From the NCBI RefSeq assembly GCF_018873765.1, contig NC_057923.1, forward strand, positions 9,994,413-10,058,412: a DNA stretch of 64,000 nucleotides, in the 5' to 3' direction. The stretch comes from Telopea speciosissima. Its lineage: Eukaryota; Streptophyta; Magnoliopsida; Proteales; Proteaceae. Below the pieces are notes generated by a model that was given only the letters and a program-made list of their open reading frames with translations, had not been told where the DNA came from and made no database searches. Of this stretch, positions 10,912-22,700 are shown in pieces (the first letter of the stretch is position 1; every line of letters begins with the position of its first letter). The translations under genes were made by a program, and so were the position numbers.

Positions 10912-12406
10912 GGGAGATTTATGAAAAAGCCCCTGAAATGGGTCGATACTCAGATCACCCCCTCATATTTGAAAATACTCAGATCACCACCTCTACACTA
11001 ACGGTGTCAATCTACTGTTAGTTATTAATGTAAAAGGACTATTTTACCCTTATACTAAATCATTAGAATTAAATTTACAATACTACCCTTTCCTTCATCT
11101 TCAACCTAGAATACCCCACTGCCTCTGCTTCGCCCAGGCAGAACCGCCGCTGCCGCGTCTACTTCCCTGAGGAGGTCCAAAAACGCCGCTGCCGCCTCCG
11201 CTCCGACCCTGCCAGTGTTGATTATCATCCAACCATTCGTCTGTTATCTTAATTCGTAACCTATGGTCCGTCTCATCCCTTCCCTCTGTAACTTTAAGTG
11301 CTAAAAGAGAAACAGAGAGAGTGAAGCCAATCTCCGACCCTAAACTCCTCATTTCCCCCACTGTTTCAGTCCCTGAAAATCTCAAACATCCTCAAAAGAA
11401 GCTAAAAGTTGTGTTTGGTGCAAGACCCTTTTGGAATTTTACCTGCAATCACCCTCTCTCTTCTTCTTCTCCTTTCTCTTCCTCACCATGTCGAGTTCTT
11501 CAGAAATCTGTTCCATTGGTTGCTTCAGTTGCGATTCTTCTCTGGTCAAATCCAGGTAAACCCAGCTTCATAAATATGTTCTTTTGGCATATGAGTTTTG
11601 TTTTAAAACCAATAAATAAGGTTATTGCTTTTGCAGCAAATGCCGGATCTCTGGTCAAACCAGGTTACTGCATTCGGTTTAGCAATTTGGGGAAGAAGAA
11701 GAGGGAATATTCCCTCTCCGACCAAAGCAGCATAAACGAGTGTCAGTTTCTGGGACATTGACATGGCCATCGTCTTGTTATTTTCGTTTCTGTTGGAATC
11801 TCCTCCCCCCCCCCCCCCCGGTTATTATTGCCTTCGTTGCAGCTTCTGTTCTCGTCGTCTCCACCACCACCGTCTCCGCCGCCGCCACCAACAAAACCGT
11901 CTCCACCGCTAGTATCCAGGGGAAACTCAAATTCATCTTTCGTCGATTCAGGGATCAATGGCGTGACGTCAGAACCCGCGACAACCCTTATAATCTCACT
12001 GGGACGAAGCTGCTGCTTGGCGAAAGTTTTGCTGTGGAGCCGGATACCACTTGAAGATCTGTACTAATTCAAACAACCCAACGAGATCGGGTAGCAGCAG
12101 GACGATCGGCGTCGAGCTGAAACCGAAGTCCCGGCATGGGTTAGCAGATGAAATGACTTGGAGTAAACCACCGATGACTGCCATTTTGTTTGTAAATGCA
12201 CGAGTTAAGGGTAAAATAGTAATTTTATTCTTCTCAAGGATAATGTAGGGTTTTCAAAAAATTTAACTAGTTGACTTCACCTTAACTAACGGTAGAGTCT
12301 AATTTGAATATAGGGTTCTAATACAGGGGGTGATTTGAGTATTTTCAAATATGAGAGGGTGATCTGAGTATCAGTCTATTTTCAGGAGGTGTTTTGTAAA
12401 TTTCCC
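10912..12406. mobile_element. MULE-type element with captured sequence (1.5 kb)
   Basis: The left end GGGAGATTTATGAAAAAGCC is inverted at the right end (...TTTTGTAAATTTCCC), and terminal inverted similarity continues for roughly 80-100 bp. The flanks TATATTTTT (10903-10911) and TATATTTAT (12407-12415) match at 8 of 9 bases. No transposase is encoded. Between the ends lies C-rich, coding-like DNA, including the transit-peptide-like fragment at 11390-11670, so this is a Pack-MULE candidate. A 15-bp poly(C) run sits at 11805-11819. A second coding-like stretch (11820-12190) was not recognised. Confidence 0.78.
11390..11670 (+). pseudogene. Captured gene fragment with intron, plastid-targeting-like
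   Basis: The forward frame encodes a Ser-rich, basic stretch followed by a hydrophobic segment (VPLVASVAILLWSNP). It is interrupted by a GT-AG interval of 81 bp (11556-11636) whose removal restores ...SNPANAG.... A Ser-rich N-terminus, a hydrophobic core and an A-N-A site together resemble a bipartite chloroplast transit and thylakoid-lumen signal. The source gene is not recognised. The frame stops soon after (by 11761) and no mature domain follows, so this is a fragment carried in the MULE. The targeting idea is inference. Confidence 0.45.
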
Positions 12407-12422
12407 TATATTTATTTGGAGT

Positions 12423-12570
12423 GGGCTCTCTGAGCGACGTAGAGGAGTGCATCAATGAGATGAGACAAAATGGTATCATACATGAAAAGACAGTGAAGTC
12501 ATTTCATGTTAAAAGAGAGACACATAGGTGCTAGTGTAGCCTACGCAAGAGGCTCAGAGAACTTTTTCCC
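12423..12570. mobile_element. Short MITE-like repeat, copy B
   Basis: This is the relative of 359-511: it starts GGGCTCTCTGAGCGACG and ends GAGGCTCAGAGAACTTTTTCCC, giving imperfect inverted ends with GGG...CCC termini. No clear target duplication was seen. It sits 17 bp beyond the right end of the 10912-12406 MULE. Confidence 0.5.
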
Positions 12571-13050
12571 TTTTCTTTCCCCCTTGGTTACCTATATGCC
12601 ATTGTTGGTTGGGTACATAATAACATGAATGTATATGGATTCATGTTACATTTTGGGCTCAACCCAACCCAGCCAGCCCAAGTATATCAGGTTTTTTTGG
12701 GCTGGGTCTAGGTTTTTCAAAGATCCAGCCCAGCTTGCTTGAGTTGCACCCTTAGGCCTAAGGCCTTAGGTAATGGTGCTAGTGTGGTTAGCTGCATTCC
12801 CCCTTTTTTAAGCCTGCATTATCCACAAGAAAGAACTATTAAGGAAGAAAACTTAGAAAATGGGTGTGACATCCTTGTCTCTTAGTTGTTAAGATAATCC
12901 CAGGTTATCATAGATTAGTTACCCGGTCGCCCTCCATTGCTCTTGTCTGAGCCTTCAAGTCAAGCTAACCCATCCAATGTATTGGTCTCGGTTTGGTTCA
13001 TATTGTATATGGCTTGTGCTTATATTCTGCATATTCAATCTAGGGTGGGG
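12571..13050. other. Intergenic, nothing recognised
   Basis: It contains a few 'gcccagcc' type words also seen at 10740-10880, but no gene. Confidence 0.4.
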
Positions 13051-13059
13051 GATTGCTGC

Positions 13060-13400
13060 CAGGCTGCATGGCCCCTGCACTAATGTGGGGCCAATGAGAG
13101 TACATACTATGGCATCCAATAAGGATAGGATTATTCAATTCACGGGAATGGGCGATCATTTCACCCTCATGTGTTTGCGCACAGGCTCCACGCAGCTTGA
13201 CAACCTTCTTTATGCCTTCTATAATTTATTACGGCAAGAGATTGTTGTCTGGTTATGACCGCCTGCACCAGCGCAGGGGTCAATGAGATTGTACGCAAGG
13301 GCATCAAAGCTTTTTATTTTACGGGGAGAGGGGGCTCAAGAGGTACTTTCATGTGCTCCTATGTCTGGGCATAGGAGCCACTCGACCGACTATTTTTGTC
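13060..13400. repeat. Degenerate ~200-bp direct repeat
   Basis: Two diverged units share the order 'cctgcac...aatgaga...ggcatc...tttcatgtg...ggcataggagcca' type words, starting near 13070 and 13262. The open frame at 12977-13258 spans part of it and has no recognisable domain. Confidence 0.4.
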
Positions 13401-14097
13401 AACTCACTGACCCTTAATTGTTTGACTGTTTTTCTTTGGTGAAAGATTTCATACACAAATCAACATTTCATGTTTTGGATAGAAATACTCGACTTTATAC
13501 TATGTTCACATAAATGTCAATAGGCATTGTTACGTCATTGATTATAAGTCATTTAAGGCATCATCAGACCCCTTAAACATTGCTTAAATGGCTCAAGTCT
13601 TTGAGAATTCAACCTATTAGGTAGAAATTCCAAAGGTGGCTATGGTCCTTTGTAAGATGCCATATTTTCATTGTAAAAGAAGTCTTCTAATTTTGTCTTT
13701 TGAAAAAGTCCTTAACCTAACACAACAATTATAAGATTAGGTGTCCATCATTATCCAGAAAAAGTGACAGCTTTGATTCTCTTATCCTAATGGGTAGAGC
13801 TGATAAAGCATCAATGGACATATATATAGGGTTCAAACATGGTTAGCGGTTAGGTTGGCCCTTGAGCATTTAATAATAATTGGTATCATATCCGATGGTT
13901 TTTTAAAGAGAGAAAGTTCTCTGCCCAGGAGTGTGGCATACGCCAGCATTCTCATGAGTCTATCTCTGTCTTTCTATATGAAAGGACATTTCTGCCTCTT
14001 GTTTTGAGGAGGAGAGAGATAGACACATGGGAGTGCTGACGTAGACCCTTTCACCTGCCGAGGCCAATGAGAACATGCACACACATTAATTAGGGTA

Positions 14098-14386
14098 GGA
14101 TTTGGATCAAGCTCCTCTACGGTGTAGGGGTGTGCCGAACATCTTCTGGCACGACACCCGAGCTCACCACGTGGATGAGCTCTCATTTGGACAGCGTGGA
14201 TCGAACTGGCACAACTAAGTGTGGTGCACATGCGATGGATATGAGCGTGATCCACAAGACTTGAGAGTTGTGCTAGTTCGATCCACGCCATTCAAATGGG
14301 AGCTCGTCCACGTGGCGAACTCAAGTGCCATGCCAGAAATGTCTGGTGCACCCTTGTGCTGTAGAAAAGCTCGATCTGTGGGATTT
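14098..14386. mobile_element. Foldback MITE (hairpin), family member 1
   Basis: The left arm (tcaagctcctctacggtg, tggatcgaactggcacaac) is inverted in the right arm (gttgtgctagttcgatcca, ctgtagaaaagctcga), so the block folds into an imperfect hairpin. The same design with related words occurs at 59727-60005. No protein is encoded. Open frames on both strands are mirror products of the palindrome. Confidence 0.65.
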
Positions 14387-14666
14387 TTGCATTGGGAGAT
14401 GGTGGGGTTGTCATTTCGTCCCTCTATGTCTGAGTGCAAGCACCACACAGTCTCGGAGGGATCTTTTTTCCTAAAATTAAATGTAAAAAAAAAATAAAAA
14501 AAGTATATAAGATGAATTCCCTCACCAAAGAAGTCTTGTTTGGTTAAGAGTTAAGACATTAATGGAGAATGATGAATCCACCACCCTCTCCACCGTCCTT
14601 ATCCAACTTGTTGGGACCAACACCATAAAGAGACTTCAAATCTACTATTCATGAAAATATAAGTTG

Positions 14667-14978
14667 GGGGAAAAGAACTTTGTCTCCCATGAGTCTATCT
14701 CTCTCCTCCTCAAATGAAAAGACACCTTGGCTCCCTTGTTTTGAGAGGAAAATTATTGCCCCCCCCGGTACAAGCGGCGTTGCTGTGCGCATTGTGGGGC
14801 ACAACAGCGCCCATGTGTCCATAGTGGGCCCCACCATGCACACATGGGCACTGTTGCGCCGCATGATGCGCACAGCAGTGCTGTACTGGGGGCGATAAAG
14901 ATCTGTTTTGAGAAGGAGAGAGATAGGCACATGGGAATGCTGATATAGGCCACACTTATGGAAAAAAAAATACTTCCC
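14667..14978. mobile_element. Palindromic MULE-type MITE (312 bp)
   Basis: The termini are GGGGAAAAG and ...TACTTCCC. The arms include 'cccatgagtctatctctctcc' type sequence, inverted as 'ggagagagataggcacatggg'. The GC-rich centre (14760-14895) is a second strong inverted repeat. The flanks TATAAGTTG (14658-14666) and TATACATTG (14979-14987) agree at 7 of 9 bases. Related words occur at about 13910-14035. It is non-coding; transcription would give a long hairpin RNA. Confidence 0.65.
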
Positions 14979-14987
14979 TATACATTG

Positions 14988-15580
14988 GGACAAAAGTTTC
15001 CAATGTCATTAAAGTGGGATATATCAATGAAAGGGTGGGAGACAAGAGACAAGAGATCAAAGTGTTAGTCTGCATGAGCTTTATGGCTCTTTATGCGAGA
15101 GGACATGAGAAGAAATCCCCACTTTGCCGTCATGGGGATCATTTTCCCTATAATGTATTTAGTAATGTATTTTCATGAATCTAAATTCTAAATAGGGAAA
15201 ATGTTCTCCGTTTGGGGGGGGGGGGATGACCGCTCCCATCCCCATGAAAGACGGAAATTCCACTCCCGAGATACCAATATGCGTTTTCATTGGCTGCCAC
15301 ACACACGTGATCTTGCACTCCCCCCTTCTATAAATATCATTGTTATCACCCCAACTTTTTTTTGGATTCTCACAATTAATAAATGATGAAGGGTATATCA
15401 ACGAGCTTTTAAGGAAATTGTTACATTGAACAACACTGCATGTATCCTTTTTGTATGTATAAGATAACCCATCAAAACATTATAAAACACAATCAAATCT
15501 TTCTTAAAAAGGTAATTAATATTATCCTTCATTGACTTGGGCATTTTTTGCTTGAACAAAGTCTTTAATGGATACACACA
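14988..15580. other. Intergenic, nothing recognised
   Basis: It contains a G run (15214-15225) and AT-rich sequence. No gene was identified. Confidence 0.4.
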
Positions 15581-16052
15581 CAAGGCAATCATGATGTTTT
15601 ATTTAAAGAATACCATCATTTAATGCATGGAAATTTATTTTAATATTTGAGTTATTAATTATAATGTCATTATAAGAACAAGTTTTTTCTAAAACATGTT
15701 TGAATGGATTAGGAAGTAAGATGAAATCATTGACACCTCCTACAAAGTAATGGGCCCCACCTTATAATTAATCAAATATGTGATGGTTAAGACTTCAAGA
15801 TTTATGATGATCACCACAAGGCAATCATGATGTTTTATTTAAAGAATACCATCATTTAATGCATGGAAATTTATTTTAATATTTGAGTTATTAATTATAA
15901 TGTCATTATAAGAACAAGTTTTTTCTAAAACATGTTTGAATGGATTAGGAAGTAAGATGAAATCATTGACACCTCCTACAAAGTAATGGGCCCCACCTTA
16001 TAATTAATCAAATATGTGATGGTTAAGACTTCAAGATTTATGATGATCACCA
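15581..16052. repeat. Perfect 236-bp tandem duplication
   Basis: Units 15581-15816 and 15817-16052 appear identical throughout when read side by side, and four further bases (caag) continue the repeat. The unit starts caaggcaatcatgatg. It ends about 725 bp before the ARL2 start codon, so it may lie in that promoter. Perfect identity suggests a very recent event or an assembly duplication. Confidence 0.93.
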
Positions 16053-16777
16053 CAAGCAAAGGTAAGAGAAGCCTATTAATTTAATATAAAATTAGCCCAA
16101 TTTAATATAATAAATTAAAATGTAATCAGTGTTTGGGACATTGGATTTTGGTGGGGTTGAAGTGTGGAACACCGGGTTTCCCCCCCCCCTCTTTGAAATT
16201 TGAACTTTCAACTTTTCCAGAAATCCAATTCTTTGGAAGAAAAAAGATAGATTCTGCCCATGTCGGTATCTCTTCCATGCGCATGATGCGCAGTATACAT
16301 TCCTTGGCTCTCCGCTTGCTTATCTATAACGATTACGCCAGAGTCGACAGTGTTACGCTTACGCAGCTAGTGTTTCTGATAAGGAAACATGCGTACTGCG
16401 CCTAAGGCGTTTGGTATCAACTGAGTCCTTTTAAGATACCACACGCACCCTCAAATTTCTCGCTTTATTGTTTTGTCTTCTTCGTTCTCTCGCAAAGTTT
16501 CAACTCGCAGGTTCATAGACTTCTCTCTCTCTCTTCCTCTCACCGTACACTCGCACCTAAATACCCTCCGTTAGGTTTGAGTTTCATGTTCTCTCGTGCC
16601 GAAGACAGAAGAATCGATTTTTTTGATAGATTGGTGAGGAAATGTGAGATCCAGAGCTCGATTTCTGCTGTAAGATCCATGTCTCTCTTTGACATTCCTG
16701 GTGGAAAATCATGTAAAGGGTGATTTTAATAGGGTTTCTGTGACGAGGCTGTCTCCTTTTCTGATTCCGAGTGGAAA
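16053..16777 (+). promoter_or_regulatory. Promoter and 5' leader region of ARL2
   Basis: This is the sequence between the tandem duplication and the ARL2 start codon. A CT-rich tract (about 16521-16545) of the kind common in plant leaders precedes the ATG. No clear TATA box was identified, so the transcription start is unknown. A 10-bp C run lies at 16180-16189. Confidence 0.4.
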
Positions 16778-19700
16778 ATGCCAGCTCACGGGTTTTCTCC
16801 GAAATCGGAGAACAATGCGGCTATCAAGCAACAACGAAGGGATCCTTATGAGGTTCTCGGGGTTTCTCGGACCGCCACGGATCCGGAAATTAAGAGTGCC
16901 TACCGAAGGATGGCTCTCAAGTAAGCTAATTTTTAGTTACTTGGATGAAATAAAAGTAGAAAACCTTCCTCCCTCTTGTTCGTTTCTGTTGTTCATATAG
17001 CACTTTGTTTTGATTTGATTTCATACTTGTTTATGCGAGTGTGAAACTTCTGATTCTTGTATTGTCACAATTTTTTTCTGAATGTCTTAGTTTTATTTAA
17101 ATTTGCATGTCGCTGAGATGGACCAGAATTTTTGTATCCAAGTATTTGTGAATTGTGACTGTTTTTCAACACTTGCTCCTGTTCTGACACAACGTCAAAC
17201 CGGGTCACCGGTTTACCTTTATGTTTGGACTTGTCGCGTCTATACTTTTCCATGGTTGTATTTGCCGTTTTCCCATAGCAAACTACAAAAAGACAGGAAA
17301 TAACTCCATCGTGTTTCATCAACAAATTGTTACAATGGTCCCTTTAGAGTGCATCGACTCAGGGAATGCACTTGGCAATGATAATAGATATTTTAGGAAA
17401 GCTTTCCTTTCTTCCTCCATCTCACCTGTAGTACTACTGCTACGGAACCTTTCACTGGCTGTTTCTGTATTGCAATTCTCTTTGATAAATCGGAAGCAGA
17501 AGCAGATGAATCCAATTGGTGAGCCTGGGGATGAAGAATTGAAGCTGTAGGGTTACTGCCCTAGCTTACCACAGCCAATCGTTTACCCCGTTAACAAGTC
17601 CTGAAACACCCAATGAGAAGGGGAAAAAGTGATTTTATAGTTCAAATCCCGAGTAATACTACTATTGGAAAGAAGATTAATAGAAAAATTGGGCACATGA
17701 AGAACAAAGGACAATGACATGGATGTAGAACGGGTAATGGATCCTGTTCCAGATACGAAGGGTAAAGAAAGATCCATCAGCAACTCGAACACGTTCCTTA
17801 CCTGAACTGGGAATAAAGGTAGAGAACTGACTAGCAGAACCAGTCACATGATCCGTGGCACCAGAGTCAATTATCCACGATGACCCAAAAGCAGAAGTAC
17901 ATTGACCAACAAAAGGGATACCTGAGTGCACAAAGTTGGAGGCAGAAGAGGTCGAATCCGAGGTAGCAGAGGCAAGAATAGATGGAGGTACGGCTGATGA
18001 AGAGGCGACGTCCATCCTAAACATCATATAGAGAAGGGGGAACATCTCATCCTGAGAGAATTGGTATTGTGAAAAATGGCCCTCAGTAGATGCAGGAATC
18101 ACCTCAGTGTGGTGAGCATGAGCTGAATTAGAACCTCCCCGTCCACGCCCACGTGAAGCAATGGAGGTAGGACGACCATGTAGCTTCCAACAATACTTCT
18201 TGGTGTGCCGTTCCTTCCCATAATACTCACATTTCACCGAACCACGAGTAGAATCATCACGATTAGAGGAAGGGCGGCCAATAGGACAAAGAGAAGTATC
18301 CTTGGGCTGAGAACCTGAGCTAGCATAGAGAGCTGATCTCTCTTGAGAAATAGGCTAAAGCATAGCGGTCCGTCGGCTTTCCTCAATCTAAACAAGGGCA
18401 TCGGACTGCTCAAGGGTAGGAAAAGGGTCCCGACTGAGTACCTGAGAGCGAATGTGATCATACTCCACATTCAGGCCAGCTAGGAAATCATAAACGTGAA
18501 TCATATCTTCACGTTTCTTGAAGTTAGCAGCGTCAATAGAGCAGGTAGCCTAAAAGGTCTCAAAGAAGTCAAGTTCCTGTCAAATGCTGCGTTTCTCGGA
18601 GTAGTAGTGGGAATGAGACATCTCTTTCTGGGTGGTGCCATGAATCCTCTTGTGCAACTCATATACCTGGTCTGTGTTTCCAACCTGGGACTAAGTCTCC
18701 TTTGCAACCTTTCAGTTCTTCTCAGCAGTGTCCAAGAGAAGGTAGCCACGAGCAGTAGTCGGCTGCATAGAATGGATGAGAAATGACATGAAAAGGGAGT
18801 CATCCGAGAGCCACTTCTCCAATGGTGGACCAGCAGTCGTCGGCTTCACAAGATTACCCAAAAGATACCCTGTGAGGCCACGAGCAGCAATAGAGAGAAA
18901 GCAAGAGCGAGACCACATCAAATAGTTGCTTCCATCCAACCTGATGGAGCTAATATGGAATGTGGTAAACTCACTATGAGAGCTGCGACTCACTCCTTCA
19001 GTGGGTGTAGATACGGTACTGTTTCTGTCAGACATGAATGCTGATTGAAAGAAAATCCCAAATGCTCACTACAGCACGACAATATTGAAAAAACGGCTGA
19101 AGCAAAGGAGCATCTCAGGGAGAAACACTAGCGAAAACTACTGGTTTATGACATAGAAAGCAAATCAAGCAAAAAAGGAATCTCGGTGGGAAAAAGAGAA
19201 CCACCGAGGGTTAGGCCATGTAGAGAACCTCTGGAGAAGAGATGGAGGCTGTAGAAGGAGGTGGAAAGAAAGGGAGTCACGAGAAAAGCTGGCGAGAAAA
19301 AGTCGCAAGAGAGAGAGAGAGAAAGAGGCACTGGTTAAGGTGGTGAAGAGGGTGGTAGAGAGGAGAAAGAAGGCGGAAGAAGGAAAAGGAGAGGCGGGAG
19401 AGAGGCGGTAGACCGGTGAAGCAGTGGCAGCAGAGAGAGAGCAGCGTCATTGTGGCCATAGTTGTCATGGCGTCGCCATGGCGTCCTGGCGCTGGGGGAA
19501 AGGGCATATCGAGGTCCGCCATGGTATATGTATAAATATCGAGCGATATGGCTTCCATGGCGTCGCCGTGGACGCCATAGCACCATATATGGGTATGTCG
19601 ACCGATATTTGAACATTTAATGTATAAAAGTCAGGTTTATATATATATATTTTTTAAAAACGATTTAATAACTTAGATGCTTTTTCGTTAATGTGTATTG

Positions 19701-22700
19701 GAGGTGTAACTTGAAAAGTAACACCTGCAATACACATTATCATAAAACTTAAAAATATTAAACATAATAACTTATACCCTAATAGGGGGAAATAGAAATC
19801 GCAAAAGGGAAAATCGAGAGGAGAGGGATCGTGACTCCGGCAACGGTAACTTCCTCGCTTCCTGCAACTCTCGAGTCTCGGCAGCCTTCGAACAAGTTCG
19901 AAGTTCAAACTTCTCTAGTTCTTCGGCAATCTCCAGGACTCCAACTCTCCAAGTAAGAATTTTTTTTTTTTTAATTTGGATCTTCTTCCTCCTCCCAGGC
20001 AGACCTCGTCTTCTTCTTCTTCAGTTCTTCTCCTCCCAGCCTCCAGTAGTGATTACAGCCAATAGTATCGTTTTTATTTTTATTTTTTCTCTTGCCTTGC
20101 TTCCTCCTCCCAGGCAGGCCTCTTCTTCTTCTTCAGTTCTTCTCCTCCCAGCCTCCGGTAGTGATTACAGCCAGTAGTATCGTTTTTTTTTAAAATTTTT
20201 TCTCTTGCCTTGCACAGCCACATTTACACACACAGAGACAGGGAGAGAGTCGAGAGACAGAGGGGGGGGATTTATTTCAGTTAGTAGTCCTCGACTCCTC
20301 TCGGTTTTTTTTTTTCTTTTTTCTTTTTTCTTCTTTGCTTGTACAGTCACAGAGACAGGGACATAGTCGAGAGACAGAGCGGGGAGGGATTTATTCCAGT
20401 CAGTGCTGTAACCATAGTCCTCTCGGTTTTTTTTTTTTTTTCTTTTTTCTTCTTCTTGCCTTGCAACTAGCTTGCTTACAGTCGCAGACCTTGGGACTTC
20501 TTGCCTTGCATTTTTTTTTTCTTCTTCTTGCCCTGCACAGTGCCCACAACATACACACAGTGTCACACACAGAGACAGGGAGAGAGTCGAGAGACAGAAG
20601 GGGGGAGGGATTTATTACAGCCGAACTATCTCTGTTTTTTGTTTTTTTTTTTTTCCTTTTTCTTGCCTTGTAGTTGCAGGGTTGCACAGTCACAGAGAAG
20701 GTGTTTGTTTTTGATTTTTTCTTCTTCTTACCTTGCACACAGGCACACAGCCACAGGCCCACACATACACAGTTACACTTACACAGAGACAGGGAGAGTT
20801 GAGAGACAAGGGGGGGAGGGATTTAATAGTTATTACAGCCAGTAGTCCATCACTATTCACTGATTTAATAGTTATTACACTTTCATGAATTAAACCATAG
20901 TATATTAGTAGTACACTCTCATGTTGATTTTTTGATGTTATAGGACATATTATAGCATACTAAATGAAATAAAAATAGAGAAAATAAAAAATAAAACATG
21001 GTCGACATGCTCGCCATGTCGATATATCAACGTGACACCCCTCCACTGACTTGGATTGCCGTGACGCCGTGACAACTATGATTGTGGCGGCGGTGGCAGC
21101 GGTGGCGTCATAAGTCTTTTAGGGTAAGGTCCTAGGGCGGGGATCCCAAGATTGGTTCCCGCTCTGATACCATGATGAAATGGATTGGAGAGAAATAATG
21201 ACTTGTGTCTCTAGAGAGCACAGTCATGTTCTATTTATAATAGAAGGTAAAAGGAGCAAATTACAAGTATACCCTTAGGGCGACACATCCTTACAAGTAT
21301 ACCTAAAATACCCTTAAACCAAAATTACAACATCCTGTATAGGATTTATACCCCTAATATTTGTGCTTATAGAATTGGCTCATTACAATAGTAAATTCAA
21401 AAGTATTAAGTCCATGGCCCATATAACAAATTGGGCACTCAAATTAAGCCTAGCTTAAACCAAACTTGAACCATAGGTTCAGTTGGACCCAAAAAACTAA
21501 ACCAAACCCAAAACAACAAGCCCATCATCTCTTCTTGCTGGAATTCTGCATCTCTCTCTCTTTCTCGAGTTTATTTCTGCTTTCCCATATAATGGGTTTT
21601 AAATAGTAATATAACCACACAGTAAACGAAAATAATATATGTAATATATTTCTAATATCTGGGAAATTAAATAATTTAATGAAATAATAGGAAATCATAA
21701 CAGAAACACTGGGAGTATCTTCTTTACAGGTAAAACATGTATCATATTAAATCCTTTACTAATAATTGTTATATTGCTTTGTTATTTGTATTGTTACCGT
21801 GCTACATTTATGTTGTAATACTATATATTCATGTATATACAATAAAATCATAGTGGTAATAATATTAATAAAATTAACATAATAATAGCATACTATGATA
21901 TAATAATGACATTAGTTACATCGGTAATTGTTTTATGATTATAAATTATTCTTTAATGGGACTGTCTAAATGAGACCCCTATACTTGTATTTAGAACTTG
22001 ATACCTTCTTTTGATTGCCCTTTTTTATTCACAAAATTTCTTTAGGTCGGGTAAAGGAGGGTTTTCAGAAATTATTTGGAAGTGACTTATCATTATGCAA
22101 TTATCAAAAGTTGTCATTGTCTTGCACATTTTTTGAATACATTTGTGAAATGACAAGATTTACCCTCATTGAAAAAAGGGTGTTATACTATACGGATAAA
22201 AAAGTAAGGTTACAAATTATTTGACACCTTAGAGGGTGTCAATAAGAAAATCCATTCTTTAATTTAAGTATAATAATTCATTATAGGGAAAGAGAACGCT
22301 ACCTGGGCATGTGCGGTGCGCTGCCCCTACACCCAGACACAGGGGTGCAAAATGACCGCTGCACCCCTGGGATTTTCCACCTTTCCATGGGGGTGCGGCG
22401 GTCATTTTGCGCGTCCCTGTGTCTGGGCACAGGGGCAGCACACTGCACGCCCAGGTAGCGTTCTTTCTCCCTTAATTATAATAAGGGTAAAATATATCTG
22501 GCCGGCCCAAAAATCTGTCAGTCCATAGTAGTTGTTAGAGTATCGTAGGCGGGCATGGAAATATATGGGGATGTGTGAATACACAGGGGAGTACATGAAT
22601 GAGTTTGAGCCTGAAACTTTACAAATGGCCTATTCAGACCTTCAATGGAAGCTTATCTGACGGGGCCGTAAAGTGGCATTTTCCCTAGTGAGTTCCGTGT

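Larger units (their letters stand above)
17590..21527 (-). mobile_element. 5' half of a Ty1/copia element in ARL2 intron 1
   Basis: The element lies antisense to ARL2. From its 5' end it has an LTR (21173-21527), a primer-binding site complementary to initiator tRNA-Met (TGGTATCAGAGC on the minus strand, 21161-21172), a leader split by the hAT element 19457-21080, and gag from 19035 downward. A CCHC-like knuckle and a protease active-site word ([10 protein letters not shown]) follow near 17860-17890. Homology stops near 17590 (word VFQDLLTG). Integrase, reverse transcriptase and the 3' LTR are missing. Confidence 0.82.

Noticed and set aside
11743-12067. Gly-rich minus-strand and Pro/Ser-rich plus-strand frames
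   Set aside because: These are mirror products of a C-rich tract with a long poly(C) run inside a MULE; no family was recognised.
12977-13258. 93-codon frame
   Set aside because: It lies across a degenerate repeat; there is no domain and no splice or promoter context.
20165-20845. Lys-rich minus-strand and Phe-rich plus-strand frames
   Set aside because: They are produced by the poly(T)/CTT minisatellite; composition alone explains them.
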